The notes under the pieces: generated by a model
What the model was told of the DNA's origin: nothing
Database searches by the model: none
What the model saw: the letters and a program-made list of their open reading frames with translations, nothing else
Position numbers and translations under genes: made by a program
NCBI GenBank assembly: GCA_035533815.1
Contig: DATLTB010000038.1
Coordinates: forward strand, 1-39,534
DNA length: 39,534 bases
From: JANWKA01 sp035533815
Lineage (GTDB): Bacteria > Bacteroidota > Bacteroidia > Chitinophagales > Chitinophagaceae
Direction of reading: 5' to 3'
Shown here: positions 23,512 to 32,461 of the stretch, in pieces
Position numbering within the stretch: position 1 is the stretch's first letter
Layout: every line of letters starts with the position of its first letter

Positions 23512-24403
23512 AACATCGGATATTGCCACCATATCCCTGCCGGATAAGGAAAAAAAGGGAATGCCCTTCCTGGTTTGTTCTCTTTGCGACAGGGAAAAGG
23601 TTTTTTTCGAGCATTACCCTGAAGCTCACCGGCATAACTTTTATTCCATCTTCTGGATCCGGAGCGGAAATCTGCTGAATACCATTGACGACCATTCCCA
23701 TAACATCAGCGGAAATGCCTTGTTCTTCCTTGCTCCCGGCCAGGTGCATAAGATGAGCTTTGCCGAAAGGGCAGAAGGATGGCTTATTGCTTTCAGTGAT
23801 GCATTCCTCTGCCTCAGGGACCAATCCAAATTTGAAGGCATCAATTGTTCGCTATTTTTCAGCGGAGCCTCCAATCCCGTGATCCAGGTCAGTGAAAGAC
23901 AAGCCCTGGTGCTGGAGCAGACCATCCGGCTCATGAAAAACGAGGTGGACTCCCCGAAAGATCATTACCAGGAAGCTTTTTATAACCTGTTAAGGTATTT
24001 TCTGGTACTGGTATCCAGGATCAGTGAAAAACAAGGTTGGGGAGATGGGATCCCTGAAGGGTGTCCAAAAAGTTATCTGGAGTTCAGGCTGCTCATTGAC
24101 CGGGATTATGCCACCCTGAGAACCGTATCGGATTATGCTGCCCGACTGCATATCGGGACCTCACAACTCAACAAAATCAGTAAACAGGCTTCCGGTCTCA
24201 CTGCCGGAGAACATATCAGGAACCGCCTGATCACCGAAGCCAAAAGATACCTGCATCATTCAGATTTCAGTTCAAAGCAGATTGCCTATAAGCTGGGTTT
24301 TGACGACCCCCATTATTTCAGCAGGTTCTTTAAGAAACACGCCAGCCAGAGTCCGCAGGAATTCCGGGCCCATACGCGCGGGGTCAATACCCCGGTCAGT
24401 TAA
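23501..24403 (+). CDS. AraC-family transcriptional regulator
   Basis: A 300-aa regulator with an N-terminal cupin-like sensor region (about 30-100, HRHNFYSIFWIRSGNLLNTIDDHSHNISGNALFFLAPGQVHKM) and a C-terminal double helix-turn-helix (about 205-295). The second helix pair has the AraC signature SSKQIAYKLGFDDPHYFSRFFKKHASQSPQEFR. The ligand is unknown. The ATG lies inside the scpA gene, 11 bases before its stop, so translation is probably coupled. This is an unusual partner for a condensin gene and may just reflect compaction. Possible targets are the stress-type genes downstream, starting with yceI; no operator was identified. Confidence 0.92.
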   Translation: MKNKTSDIATISLPDKEKKGMPFLVCSLCDREKVFFEHYPEAHRHNFYSIFWIRSGNLLNTIDDHSHNISGNALFFLAPGQVHKMSFAERAEGWLIAFSDAFLCLRDQSKFEGINCSLFFSGASNPVIQVSERQALVLEQTIRLMKNEVDSPKDHYQEAFYNLLRYFLVLVSRISEKQGWGDGIPEGCPKSYLEFRLLIDRDYATLRTVSDYAARLHIGTSQLNKISKQASGLTAGEHIRNRLITEAKRYLHHSDFSSKQIAYKLGFDDPHYFSRFFKKHASQSPQEFRAHTRGVNTPVS

Positions 24404-24524
24404 GCAAGCATCTGCTGGCTTTCTGGCATAGCTCTTTATGCTTTCAGTCTGTTTACCTCCTCCGGGATCTCAAATGTCCATCATGAGCAGAGTTTTGTCC
24501 ATTCCGTAACGGGATAAAAAACGG

Positions 24525-24532
24525 TAAATTTG
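24525..24532 (+). promoter_or_regulatory. Candidate -7 box for yceI
   Basis: TAAATTTG matches TAnnTTTG, 46 bases before the yceI ATG, followed by a very A-rich leader. A TTTTG lies at 24493-24497 but 27 bases upstream, longer than the usual 19-21 spacing. Confidence 0.4.
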
Positions 24533-24578
24533 CAGGATTCCCTAAACGGGTTATTAATTAATAATAAAAAAAAATATT

Positions 24579-25115
24579 ATGACAAAAACATTATGGAAAA
24601 TGGATCAAACTCATTCAGAGATCCAGTTCAAGGCCAAGCATATGATCGTTTCCACAGTCACCGGGGCATTTCACCAGTTTGAAGCACAGGTTGAAACGGA
24701 AGGCGATGATTTTGAAGGAGCAAAAATCAATTTCTCCGCCGATACCGCCAGCATCAGCACCGGTCAGGAAGCCCGTGACAATCATCTCAAATCAGATGAT
24801 TTCTTCAATGCCGAAAAATATCCCAAATTAATTTTTGAATCTACCAATTTCAAAAAAATCAGCGGCCAGGAATATCAGCTGAAAGGTAATCTGACTGTCA
24901 GAGAGGTGAAAAAAGCGGTAGAATTTGAAGTTGAATTTGGTGGAAAAATCAAGGACCCCTATGGCAATACCCGGGTAGGTTTCTCCCTGACCGGAAAAAT
25001 CAACCGGAAAGATTATAACCTGAAATGGAATGCCTTGCTGGAATCAGGAAATGCGGTGGTTTCCGATGAAATCAAGATTTTTGCCAATCTGGAATTCACC
25101 AAGGTGGTCAATTGA
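24579..25115 (+). CDS. YceI-family lipid-binding-like protein
   Basis: A 178-aa protein of the YceI lipocalin-like fold, in which a beta-barrel binds an isoprenoid or lipid. The pattern is clear: WKMDQTHSEIQFKAKHMIVSTVTGAFHQFE at the start, INFSADTASISTGQEARDNHLKSDDFFNAEKYPKLIFEST in the middle, GNLTVREVKKAVEFEVEFGG and VGFSLTGKINRKDYNLKWN near the end. There is no signal peptide, unlike E. coli YceI, so it is probably cytoplasmic. It has its own promoter box and a long A-rich leader, and leads a run with two pirins, a neighbourhood often seen in stress-response loci. Confidence 0.93.
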   Translation: MTKTLWKMDQTHSEIQFKAKHMIVSTVTGAFHQFEAQVETEGDDFEGAKINFSADTASISTGQEARDNHLKSDDFFNAEKYPKLIFESTNFKKISGQEYQLKGNLTVREVKKAVEFEVEFGGKIKDPYGNTRVGFSLTGKINRKDYNLKWNALLESGNAVVSDEIKIFANLEFTKVVN

Positions 25116-25167
25116 GGGGTAACCTCAGGATAAACTATGCAGACGGGGATCATTTTTAATCGATGCC

Positions 25168-26046
25168 ATGGAAAGACAAATCCGGCTCAGGGCCAGGGGG
25201 CAGATTCAGGAACTGGGACCTTCCATGCTTGTCCGGGCCGCCCTTCCCAACCCCGATATTGAATATGTCAGCCCCTTTATCCTGGTGCACCATATCCAGC
25301 CTGCCCTGGTAGAGCACGGCGCTTACCATATCGGAGTACCGGCACATCCCCATAAAGGATTCATCACCTTTACCTACATGCTGGATGGGGAATTCGAGCA
25401 CAGGGATTCGGCCGGAGGGCATGGACTGATCGGGTCGGGAGGGGCACAGTGGATGATGACCGGATCAGGGATCGTGCATGAGGAAATGATCGGTAAATCC
25501 TTTGCCCGCAAAGGCGGGAATCTGGAAATGCTCCAGATCTGGATCAATATCCCTGCCGCTGATAAGGTCAAAGATCCCTGGTATAAGATAATGGCCCCTG
25601 GTGATCTGCCCCTGATTCCGGAAACAGACCAAAAAAGCTATCTGCAGGTACTGGCGGGGAGTTATCAGGGAGTTATTTCTCCGGTACAGGTATCCAGTCC
25701 CCTGTTTATTTACCGGGTACACCTCGCCCCGGGAGCGCAAATAACCATCCGGGATATTGATGACCAATATAATTTGTTTGGCTATATCACCTCCGGGGAA
25801 ATGGCGTTCGGTCCCGGGAAAATCATCGTAAATGATGGGGAGACCATCTTGTTTTCCAATCTGGGAGATACCCTGATCCCCGGTAACCCGGGCAGGGAAG
25901 CGGCTGATTTGTTCCTTTTTGGCGGCAAACCGATCACGGAACCCATGGTTGCCATGGGCCCGTTTGTGATGAATACACAGGCTGAGATCAGCCAGGCATA
26001 CCGGGATTACCAGTTGGGTAAATTCGGCCATCTGCCTGTTCCATGA
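25168..26046 (+). CDS. Pirin-family protein 1
   Basis: A 292-aa bicupin of the pirin family, proteins that bind iron or another metal in the N-terminal cupin and include quercetin dioxygenases and redox-responsive regulators. Likely metal ligands are two histidines in PAHPHKGFITFTYMLDGEFEHRD (about 58-60) and a His plus Glu in GSGIVHEEM (about 102-104). The C-terminal cupin starts near 180 (VSSPLFIYRVHLAPGAQITI). The catalytic activity is not determined. It lies 53 bases after yceI and 19 bases before a second pirin gene. Confidence 0.92.
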   Translation: MERQIRLRARGQIQELGPSMLVRAALPNPDIEYVSPFILVHHIQPALVEHGAYHIGVPAHPHKGFITFTYMLDGEFEHRDSAGGHGLIGSGGAQWMMTGSGIVHEEMIGKSFARKGGNLEMLQIWINIPAADKVKDPWYKIMAPGDLPLIPETDQKSYLQVLAGSYQGVISPVQVSSPLFIYRVHLAPGAQITIRDIDDQYNLFGYITSGEMAFGPGKIIVNDGETILFSNLGDTLIPGNPGREAADLFLFGGKPITEPMVAMGPFVMNTQAEISQAYRDYQLGKFGHLPVP

Positions 26047-26065
26047 AATGAATTAAACCGACCAT

Positions 26066-26779
26066 ATGGAAAAGATCATTCACCGGGCTGCCAGCCGGGG
26101 TCATGCCAACCATGGCTGGCTGGACACCTGGCACACATTCAGTTTCTCGGATTACTATGACCCAAACAGGATGCATTTTGGGGTGCTAAGGGTACTGAAT
26201 GATGATACCGTAAAAGGAGGCAAAGGGTTTGGCACCCATCCCCATGATAACATGGAAATCGTGACTATCCCGCTATCCGGTGCGCTCGAACATCGCGATA
26301 ATACGGGCAGGCATGGCATTATCCGGAGCGGCGATGTCCAGATCATGAGTGCCGGGACCGGAATCACCCATTCGGAATTCAACGCTTCCCCTGCTGACCC
26401 GGTACAGCTGCTCCAGATCTGGGTATTCCCCAAAGCCCGCAATATCACTCCCCGGTATGACCAGCGGAATTTCCCCCTGGAAGAAAGGATCAATACCTGG
26501 CAGACGGTGGTTTCTCCCGGAAAAGATGACTCGGCCCTTTCGATACATCAGGATGCCTGGTTTTCACTCTCCAGGCTCAAGGCAGGCAGCAAATTAACCT
26601 GGGATACCCGCCGGAAGGATAACGGCATATACCTTTTCGTCATGGAAGGTAAAATAACCTGTTCCGGTGAAATACTGGAACGGAGGGATGGTCTCGGCTT
26701 GCAGGATCTGGAATCTGCTGCGGAAATACAATCCCTGGAACAAGCCGATATTTTACTCATGGATTTACCCATGCATTGA
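26066..26779 (+). CDS. Pirin-family protein 2, YhhW-like
   Basis: A 237-aa bicupin of the YhhW-like branch: HANHGWLDTWHTFSFSDYYDPNRMHFGVLRVLNDDTV near the N-terminus, metal ligands in GTHPHDNMEIVTIPLSGALEHRD and GTGITHSEFNAS (H and E), and a degenerate C-terminal cupin. YhhW of E. coli has quercetinase activity; the native substrate is generally unknown. It differs from the preceding pirin in length and motifs, so the two are old paralogs rather than a recent tandem duplication. Translation probably continues from the same transcript. Confidence 0.93.
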   Translation: MEKIIHRAASRGHANHGWLDTWHTFSFSDYYDPNRMHFGVLRVLNDDTVKGGKGFGTHPHDNMEIVTIPLSGALEHRDNTGRHGIIRSGDVQIMSAGTGITHSEFNASPADPVQLLQIWVFPKARNITPRYDQRNFPLEERINTWQTVVSPGKDDSALSIHQDAWFSLSRLKAGSKLTWDTRRKDNGIYLFVMEGKITCSGEILERRDGLGLQDLESAAEIQSLEQADILLMDLPMH

Positions 26780-26873
26780 TTTGGCATACATTTTTCCCGG
26801 ACCGGAAGCTGGATTTTTTCCGATTTTACCCGTATATTGTAGGTAAATATCTTTAACTATTCAACCTATAAAT

Positions 26874-27257
26874 ATGGAAGCACAGCAGCATATCTCTTCC
26901 CTGCACCACGACATTGAAAGCTGGAAAGTGGATGTAGACTTCGTCAGGAAGGATGTCCGTATCCTCAAGGAAAGACTGGTGGAAATATCCGGAAAAAATA
27001 CTTCCAAGGAAGTGATGGTTCAGGTGGAGCATTTTCAGAATCTTTTTTTACGGCAGCATGAAGTGGCAGATGAACTTTTTCATGACCTGAAACAGGCCAA
27101 CCGCAACCTGCGGACAGCCGTCCTGCAGGTGCCGGTCTTTTACGGTCCTGAGCTGGAAGATGAGCATGCGGTATTGCGTGACCGGGTGGAAATTTTTAAC
27201 AAGCTGTTCCATGAACTGAAAAATGAATTCAATCATTTCCTGGGGAAATGGTTGTAA
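26874..27257 (+). CDS. Helical hypothetical protein, 127 aa
   Basis: Almost entirely alpha-helical, with heptad-like hydrophobic spacing over about residues 5-75 (HHDIESWKVDVDFVRKDVRI, then LKERLVEISG) and 80-125. It suggests a coiled coil or four-helix bundle. No signal peptide, membrane helix or catalytic motif. The two histidines at 8-9 and acidic or histidine residues at later helix positions could bind metal, but this is speculation. It is 94 bases downstream of pirin 2 on the same strand and is followed by an imperfect hairpin. I do not recognise the family. Confidence 0.75.
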   Translation: MEAQQHISSLHHDIESWKVDVDFVRKDVRILKERLVEISGKNTSKEVMVQVEHFQNLFLRQHEVADELFHDLKQANRNLRTAVLQVPVFYGPELEDEHAVLRDRVEIFNKLFHELKNEFNHFLGKWL

Positions 27258-27300
27258 TCCTTTGTTCCCGGTGAAGAGGTTCCAGGACGGGAAAAATTCA

Positions 27301-27330
27301 AATCTCCGCATCTCCGTAAATGCCGAGATT
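27301..27330 (+). terminator. Imperfect hairpin after the helical protein gene
   Basis: AATCTCCGCAT (27301-27311) pairs with ATGCCGAGATT (27320-27330) at 10 of 11 positions around an 8-base loop, 44 bases after the stop. It lacks a run of T, so it is only a possible terminator of the yceI-pirin run. The rest of 27258-27560 holds no gene. Confidence 0.35.
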
Positions 27331-27560
27331 CCTCAGTTTATACTGTTAAGTGGGAAATCCCTCCTTCTGCCAGATGACCTGTGAAGGAGCAGGGATATTA
27401 TTCACGGACCTGCTGTTTAGTCCGTTTGGGACCCGGGGTTGCCGCTCTCAATGTCCGTTGCTCCGGGGGTATTTGTTTCATTTATTCACCCAATCCCATC
27501 AGGATCAGCCGGATTTTATTCACTTTTGTTCATTCCCGATTTTTTTAAACTGACCCTCCC

Positions 27561-30500
27561 ATGTCGGTACAAATCAAAAAGCCCATCCTCCTCATCCTCT
27601 CCGGTGCGTTGATCTGCGGATCCGCCGCTGGACAGGTTGGTTCCCCGCCTCCCCCCGGAGAAGCCCCTTCATGCTATCCGTTACGGATGGAGGACTCCTC
27701 GGCTATCTATTTTACGCCGGACCGGTTTGGGATCAGGGCGGACGGGACGATGGACGTGTCTGACGCGTTACAGCGGGCGGTCAACCTGGTGAAATCCACT
27801 GATAATTTCGGAATACTGTTCATCCCAGATGGCAAATACCTGATCAGTAAGACCATCTTTATCCCTACTGCGGTTCGGTTGATCGGCTATGGAAAAAAAC
27901 GTCCCCTTATCATCCTGGCAGATCATTCTCCAAAATACCAGACTGCGGACAGTACGGATAAGGGGAGGGCACATTACATGTTATGGTTCACTTCGGATAC
28001 CGCCCGTGCCGGAGAACCTGTCCATGACGCCGGGGCATCCACCTTTTACAGTGCGCTGTCGAATGTCAACCTGAAAATCGGCGATGGCAACCCGGATGCG
28101 GTCGCCCTTCGCACCCATTTTGCCCAACATAGCTTTATTGCCCATTCCGATATTATGATCGGCAGCGGAAAGGCCGGAATTTTTGATGTGGGCAATGAAA
28201 TGGAAGGAGTCAGGTTTTTCGGGGGGGATTATGGAATTTATACCACCAAAACTTCTCCGGGCTGGCCTTTTATGATGCTCGATACCTATTTCGAAGGGCA
28301 AAGGAAGGCGGCGATCAGGACCCAGGAAGCCGGTCTGACCATTGTCCGGATGTGGGTGCGCAATGACCCTGAAGTGATCCGGATCGATGCAGGATTCTGG
28401 GAGAAACTGTTCATGCAGGATTGCAGGTTTGAAAATATCAGCGGACCGGCGCTGACCATCAGCAACGAAGGGAATGCCAATACCCAGATCAGCATCAGAA
28501 ATGTGTATTGCCGCAATACACCCGAACTGGCCAGTTACCGGATCAGCGGACGGATCCTGCGGGGCCCAGGACCCATGTACCGGGTAAAGGAGCTGATCGA
28601 CGGCACTCAGATGGACAGCCTGGAGGCGGATCCTGAATACCGGACCAGGTTTGATGTTCAGCCTATAAAATCTTTCCCTCCACCCTTCAATTCAGATATT
28701 CCGCAACTTCCACCCATGGAAACCTGGGTGAACCTGAAATCCCTCGGAGCCCGTGGAGATGGACACACAGACGATACCAGGGCGATTCAGGCTGCCGTGG
28801 AAAAGTACCCGGCGATCTATGTTCCGCAGGGCTGGTACCGGATCAGTAAACCGATTCGCCTGAAGCCCAATACGGCGCTGATCGGCCTTAGCCCCATCGC
28901 CACCCAGTTCCGGCTTGCGGAAAACGCTGAGGCATTTGGAGGTTTCGGAGGCCCCAGGCCCATGCTGGTTGCTCCCAGGGGAGGGAAGAATATCCTAAGC
29001 GGGATCGGGTTATCCACCGGGGCAAGTAATCCCAGGGCGGTGGCCTGCAAATGGATGGCAGGCAGGGGATCCTACCTCAATGATGTGAAATTCATCGGAG
29101 GTCATGGCAACATGTACAAACCACAGCGGGGCCATAAAAAGGGTAACAGGTCCATTTACGGGAATGAAGAAAGACGTCTGTGGGATACCCAGTACTGGAG
29201 CCTGTGGATCACCGATGGCGGTGGAGGGGTGTTTAAGAATATCTGGACTGCGAACACGTTTGCCACTTCGGGAGTATATATTTCCAATACTTCAACGGTG
29301 GGCCATATCTACGGCCTGTCTGTAGAACATCATGTCCGCAATGAGATCCGGTTCAATCATGTGTCTAACTGGACAGTGGACGCGCTTCAGCTCGAGGAAG
29401 AAAGCAGGGAGAGTTCTGAATGCCAGCCGATGGAACTGGAGCAATGCAGCCATATGGAATTTGCCAACCTGTATATGTTCAGGGTGATCCGGATCAACAG
29501 GCCCTACCCCTATTCCATCCGGAACTGGGGATCAACGGATATTGAGTTCCTGAATGTCCATAATTATAGCCAGATCAAGTATACCACGGACAATCCTTTT
29601 TATGATATCAACTCCGGAAAGGAGGTGCGGCCCTGGGAATTCACACGCCTGTATATTGGTCCCAATCCCACCCAAACGCCGATACCGGACAGTTCACCGG
29701 GAAAAGTACAATTGCTGGCTACCGGGTTTGAATTTGCGGAAGGGATCTGCAAAGACAGTAAAGGAAATATCTATTTCTGCGATTCCCGAAAAAAGCGCAT
29801 CTACAAATGGTCCCCTGAGAAAAGGTCCATGAGCCTGCTGGCTGATTACCCCTGGGAGCCTCTTTCCCTGGCCTGCGATAAGCAGGATCATCTTCTGGTG
29901 GTATTTAAATACACCCCCAAACCAGGGTATCTCCGGCACGGTAAGGCTGAGATATTTACAAATCCTCCAGATGCAGCCGGCACATCATTCAGCGGCTGGG
30001 GCAATTCGGGATTCGCCACCTGGGTATATTCCATTGACCCGCACAACCCGGATGAGACCATCCGTCTGCTGGACACGGTGCCCATGGGCAGCATCAATCC
30101 CATCTATAAAGTCCTGTATCCTGCAAACCGCTGGAGGGATTTCCATGATTTCAATGCCATTACCGTTGCCAGACCCAAAGAATGTTTTGTAGCCCCGGAC
30201 GGAAGGACCATCATTCCGGTGGTGTATGACCTGGCAAGAGCGGCTGCGCTGGCCGGGGGGGTTCCAGGAAAACCACTCTACATCTCTGATGAATATAACA
30301 AGAGAACGGTAGCGCTGTCGGTCGATTCCCGGGGTTATGTTACCCACCTGAAGTATTTTGCCGAAAACGGGGAGTTCAGTTCGGTTCCCGACCGGCAGGG
30401 CCGGGTTTATATCGCCGACGGAGAAGTTTGGATTTATAGCCCCGCGGGAAAACTGATCGGTTTGATTCATACCCCGGAGCGCCCCTCCACCCTGGTCATA

Positions 30501-30578
30501 GCCGGAACAACCGGGCAGGTCCTTTTTATCACGGGCAGAAAATCCCTCTTTGCAACCTCAATCCCCGCAAAGGAGTGA
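27561..30578 (+). CDS. Secreted double pectate-lyase-3-like protein with C-terminal SMP-30-like propeller
   Basis: A 1005-aa protein with a Sec signal peptide (about 1-25). Residues about 50-345 and 390-700 each begin with the typical Pectate_lyase_3/GH55 strand-helix block: FGIRADGTMDVSDALQRAVN near 57 and VNLKSLGARGDGHTDDTRAI near 392, followed by right-handed beta-helix coils (FEN, IRN, FKNIW). This two-helix arrangement is that of GH55-type exo-beta-1,3-glucanases. From about 715 a beta-propeller begins (GFEFAEGICKDSKGNIYFCDS), like SMP-30/gluconolactonase. The combination would bind or cleave a beta-glucan or pectic polymer outside the cell. No SusC/SusD pair is nearby. Catalytic residues cannot be assigned confidently. 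Confidence 0.85.
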   Translation: MSVQIKKPILLILSGALICGSAAGQVGSPPPPGEAPSCYPLRMEDSSAIYFTPDRFGIRADGTMDVSDALQRAVNLVKSTDNFGILFIPDGKYLISKTIFIPTAVRLIGYGKKRPLIILADHSPKYQTADSTDKGRAHYMLWFTSDTARAGEPVHDAGASTFYSALSNVNLKIGDGNPDAVALRTHFAQHSFIAHSDIMIGSGKAGIFDVGNEMEGVRFFGGDYGIYTTKTSPGWPFMMLDTYFEGQRKAAIRTQEAGLTIVRMWVRNDPEVIRIDAGFWEKLFMQDCRFENISGPALTISNEGNANTQISIRNVYCRNTPELASYRISGRILRGPGPMYRVKELIDGTQMDSLEADPEYRTRFDVQPIKSFPPPFNSDIPQLPPMETWVNLKSLGARGDGHTDDTRAIQAAVEKYPAIYVPQGWYRISKPIRLKPNTALIGLSPIATQFRLAENAEAFGGFGGPRPMLVAPRGGKNILSGIGLSTGASNPRAVACKWMAGRGSYLNDVKFIGGHGNMYKPQRGHKKGNRSIYGNEERRLWDTQYWSLWITDGGGGVFKNIWTANTFATSGVYISNTSTVGHIYGLSVEHHVRNEIRFNHVSNWTVDALQLEEESRESSECQPMELEQCSHMEFANLYMFRVIRINRPYPYSIRNWGSTDIEFLNVHNYSQIKYTTDNPFYDINSGKEVRPWEFTRLYIGPNPTQTPIPDSSPGKVQLLATGFEFAEGICKDSKGNIYFCDSRKKRIYKWSPEKRSMSLLADYPWEPLSLACDKQDHLLVVFKYTPKPGYLRHGKAEIFTNPPDAAGTSFSGWGNSGFATWVYSIDPHNPDETIRLLDTVPMGSINPIYKVLYPANRWRDFHDFNAITVARPKECFVAPDGRTIIPVVYDLARAAALAGGVPGKPLYISDEYNKRTVALSVDSRGYVTHLKYFAENGEFSSVPDRQGRVYIADGEVWIYSPAGKLIGLIHTPERPSTLVIAGTTGQVLFITGRKSLFATSIPAKE

Positions 30579-30700
30579 TCTTTTCGATTAGTTCCGGGTG
30601 GAGGGTGGCACCAGCTCCCACATGTGGGCCCGGTCCTCAAATTGAAAAGGTACCAGGGGCAGGAAACTCCGGATACCCTCCCATTAGATTTTTTACTTCA
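30579..30700. other. Convergent intergenic region with a palindrome
   Basis: A 12-bp perfect palindrome, CCCACATGTGGG, lies at 30617-30628 between the convergent pectate-lyase-like and reductase genes. It could form a small hairpin, but no T run follows. Confidence 0.35.
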
Positions 30701-31768
30701 TTACCCGGGAAAATACTGCTCATCCGCCAATTCCAGCACAACCTCATTATCCAGCGGATATCCGGTGCATGTGAGGATCCATCCTTGCTCCCGGTCCTTA
30801 TCGGTCAGGACTTCATTGACCGTCATCAGGATCCTGCCATGAAGCAGCCTGCATATGCAGGTGGAACATACTCCACCCCGGCAACTATAGGGAATCGGGA
30901 TGCCCTGGTCCAGGGCAGCCTGGAGAATAGTGGTATGCGGAGGAACGGTAAGCATACCCACCTCATGTCCGGAAATGATCCTGACCGTAGCGGGCAGCGC
31001 CCTGGTTGCCGGGGGCAGTGGGAGGGGCTCTACCACGAAGTTTTCCTTCCGGATGCGGTCCCTCGCAAATCCCATGTACCGGAGGGTTAGTTGTACCATG
31101 CGCATATATGCGCTTGGTCCGCATACCAGGAAAACAGCCCTTTGGGTTTCGAAATGCATGTTCCCGGTGACCAGTTGTTCCACCAGGCCGTTATTCAGGT
31201 GTCCCCCGATAACCTCCATATCTTTTGGAGGTTGGCTGAGAATATGCAAACAGCGGAAACGGGTCCCAAATCCTTTTTCCAGTTCCCGGAGCTGATTCAA
31301 AAAGATCACTGAGCGTTGATGGCTATTGCTGTAGATCAGGATGATCCGGCTTTGGGGTTCGGTCCTGAGCAGGGTTTTCAAATGAGAATACAGGGGCACT
31401 ATCCCGCTGCCTGCACCAAACAGGAAAATATCCCGCGGCTGGTTACCAAAGCTGTCCAGGGTGAAAAGACCGGCAGGCTGAAGGGACCTGAGCCGGTCTC
31501 CCTGCCGAAGCCGATCCAGGATATACCTGGAAATTTCCCCGTTAATTTTACGGCCGATGGTAATGGACAGGGGCTCATCCCATAGCGGGGAGGAACTAAG
31601 CGAAAAAGATCTCCGGATTTCGGTTCCGTGTAATGAAAATAGCAAGGTGAGGAACTGCCCCGACCGGTAATTCACTTCCTGTTGACCGGACGGCTCCAGG
31701 ATTAAGGTGGAAGCCCGGTGAGTTTCCCGGATAATCCGGCGGATAACGAGATCCAGGTAACCGGGCAT
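30701..31768 (-). CDS. PaaE-type flavin-dependent ferredoxin reductase
   Basis: A 355-aa electron-transfer protein: an N-terminal FAD-binding barrel (RSFSLSSSP, about 53-61), a NAD(P)-binding domain (FLFGAGSGIVPLYSHLKTLL, about 113-132, and the later VCGPSAYM) and a C-terminal plant-type 2Fe-2S domain with CRGGVCSTC and a distal cysteine (LTCTGYP). This order matches phenylacetyl-CoA epoxidase reductase PaaE and related oxygenase reductases. No paa genes are visible, so the electron acceptor is unknown. It is the last gene of the dxs - LysE - reductase run, 21 bases after the LysE gene. Confidence 0.9.
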   Translation of the reverse strand: MPGYLDLVIRRIIRETHRASTLILEPSGQQEVNYRSGQFLTLLFSLHGTEIRRSFSLSSSPLWDEPLSITIGRKINGEISRYILDRLRQGDRLRSLQPAGLFTLDSFGNQPRDIFLFGAGSGIVPLYSHLKTLLRTEPQSRIILIYSNSHQRSVIFLNQLRELEKGFGTRFRCLHILSQPPKDMEVIGGHLNNGLVEQLVTGNMHFETQRAVFLVCGPSAYMRMVQLTLRYMGFARDRIRKENFVVEPLPLPPATRALPATVRIISGHEVGMLTVPPHTTILQAALDQGIPIPYSCRGGVCSTCICRLLHGRILMTVNEVLTDKDREQGWILTCTGYPLDNEVVLELADEQYFPG

Positions 31769-31789
31769 CTGGTAAAATTAACGATAATG

Positions 31790-32428
31790 TTATTTATTGT
31801 TCAGCAAAGCCAGTCGAATACCCAGGGCAATCAGGATACTTCCGCTGATTCTGCGGACAGGTCTAAGGGCCCTTGGGTTCCGAAGCAGTTTATTGCCCAG
31901 GCGGCTGGTGAGGACAGCCAACAGCAAAAGGATCAGGGTGCCCTGAATATCGAAATATAATCCCAGCCCCAGGATCTGCATCCTGATATTACCTCCCTCG
32001 GGATGTACGAACTGGGGAAGGAATGCGAGGAAGAACACAGCCACTTTCGGATTGAGTACATTGGTCATCACACTTTGAAAGTAAAGCCGGGAAATCTTTA
32101 TGTTTTTCCCTACTCCGGTAAACCCTGGGATTTCTTTATTCCGGATTATGGAGGCCACCCCCAGATAGATCAGGTAGGCTGCGCCACCATATTTGATCAT
32201 CCTGAATGCCATCGCTGACTTTTGCAGAATGATGGAAAGTCCGAAAATAGCCAGGGTAATATGTACCAGGCATCCGGAAAAAATACCGGCTGCGGAGATA
32301 ACACCTCCCCGCAATCCCTGGGAAGCGCTCCGGGTAGCCACATAAATCATGTCCGGTCCAGGACTGAGATTCAGGATCAGGGCGGCAAAGATGAAAACCG
32401 GAATGGAAGGGATGAAAAGCATATGCAT
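31790..32428 (-). CDS. LysE/RhtB-family amino-acid exporter
   Basis: A 212-aa inner-membrane protein with about six hydrophobic helices. The signature NLSPGPDMIYVATRSASQGLRGGVISAAGIFSG (about 20-52) is the conserved LysE/RhtB block, and VLNPKVAVFFLAFLPQFV near 122-140 is the second conserved segment. The family exports amino acids or homoserine-type metabolites; the substrate is unpredictable. There are two adjacent possible ATG starts (M1 and M3). It lies 33 bases after dxs and 21 bases before the reductase on the same strand. Confidence 0.9.
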   Translation of the reverse strand: MHMLFIPSIPVFIFAALILNLSPGPDMIYVATRSASQGLRGGVISAAGIFSGCLVHITLAIFGLSIILQKSAMAFRMIKYGGAAYLIYLGVASIIRNKEIPGFTGVGKNIKISRLYFQSVMTNVLNPKVAVFFLAFLPQFVHPEGGNIRMQILGLGLYFDIQGTLILLLLAVLTSRLGNKLLRNPRALRPVRRISGSILIALGIRLALLNNK

Positions 32429-32461
32429 GAGCGGATTCCGGATTGACGGGAAGATTTTATA

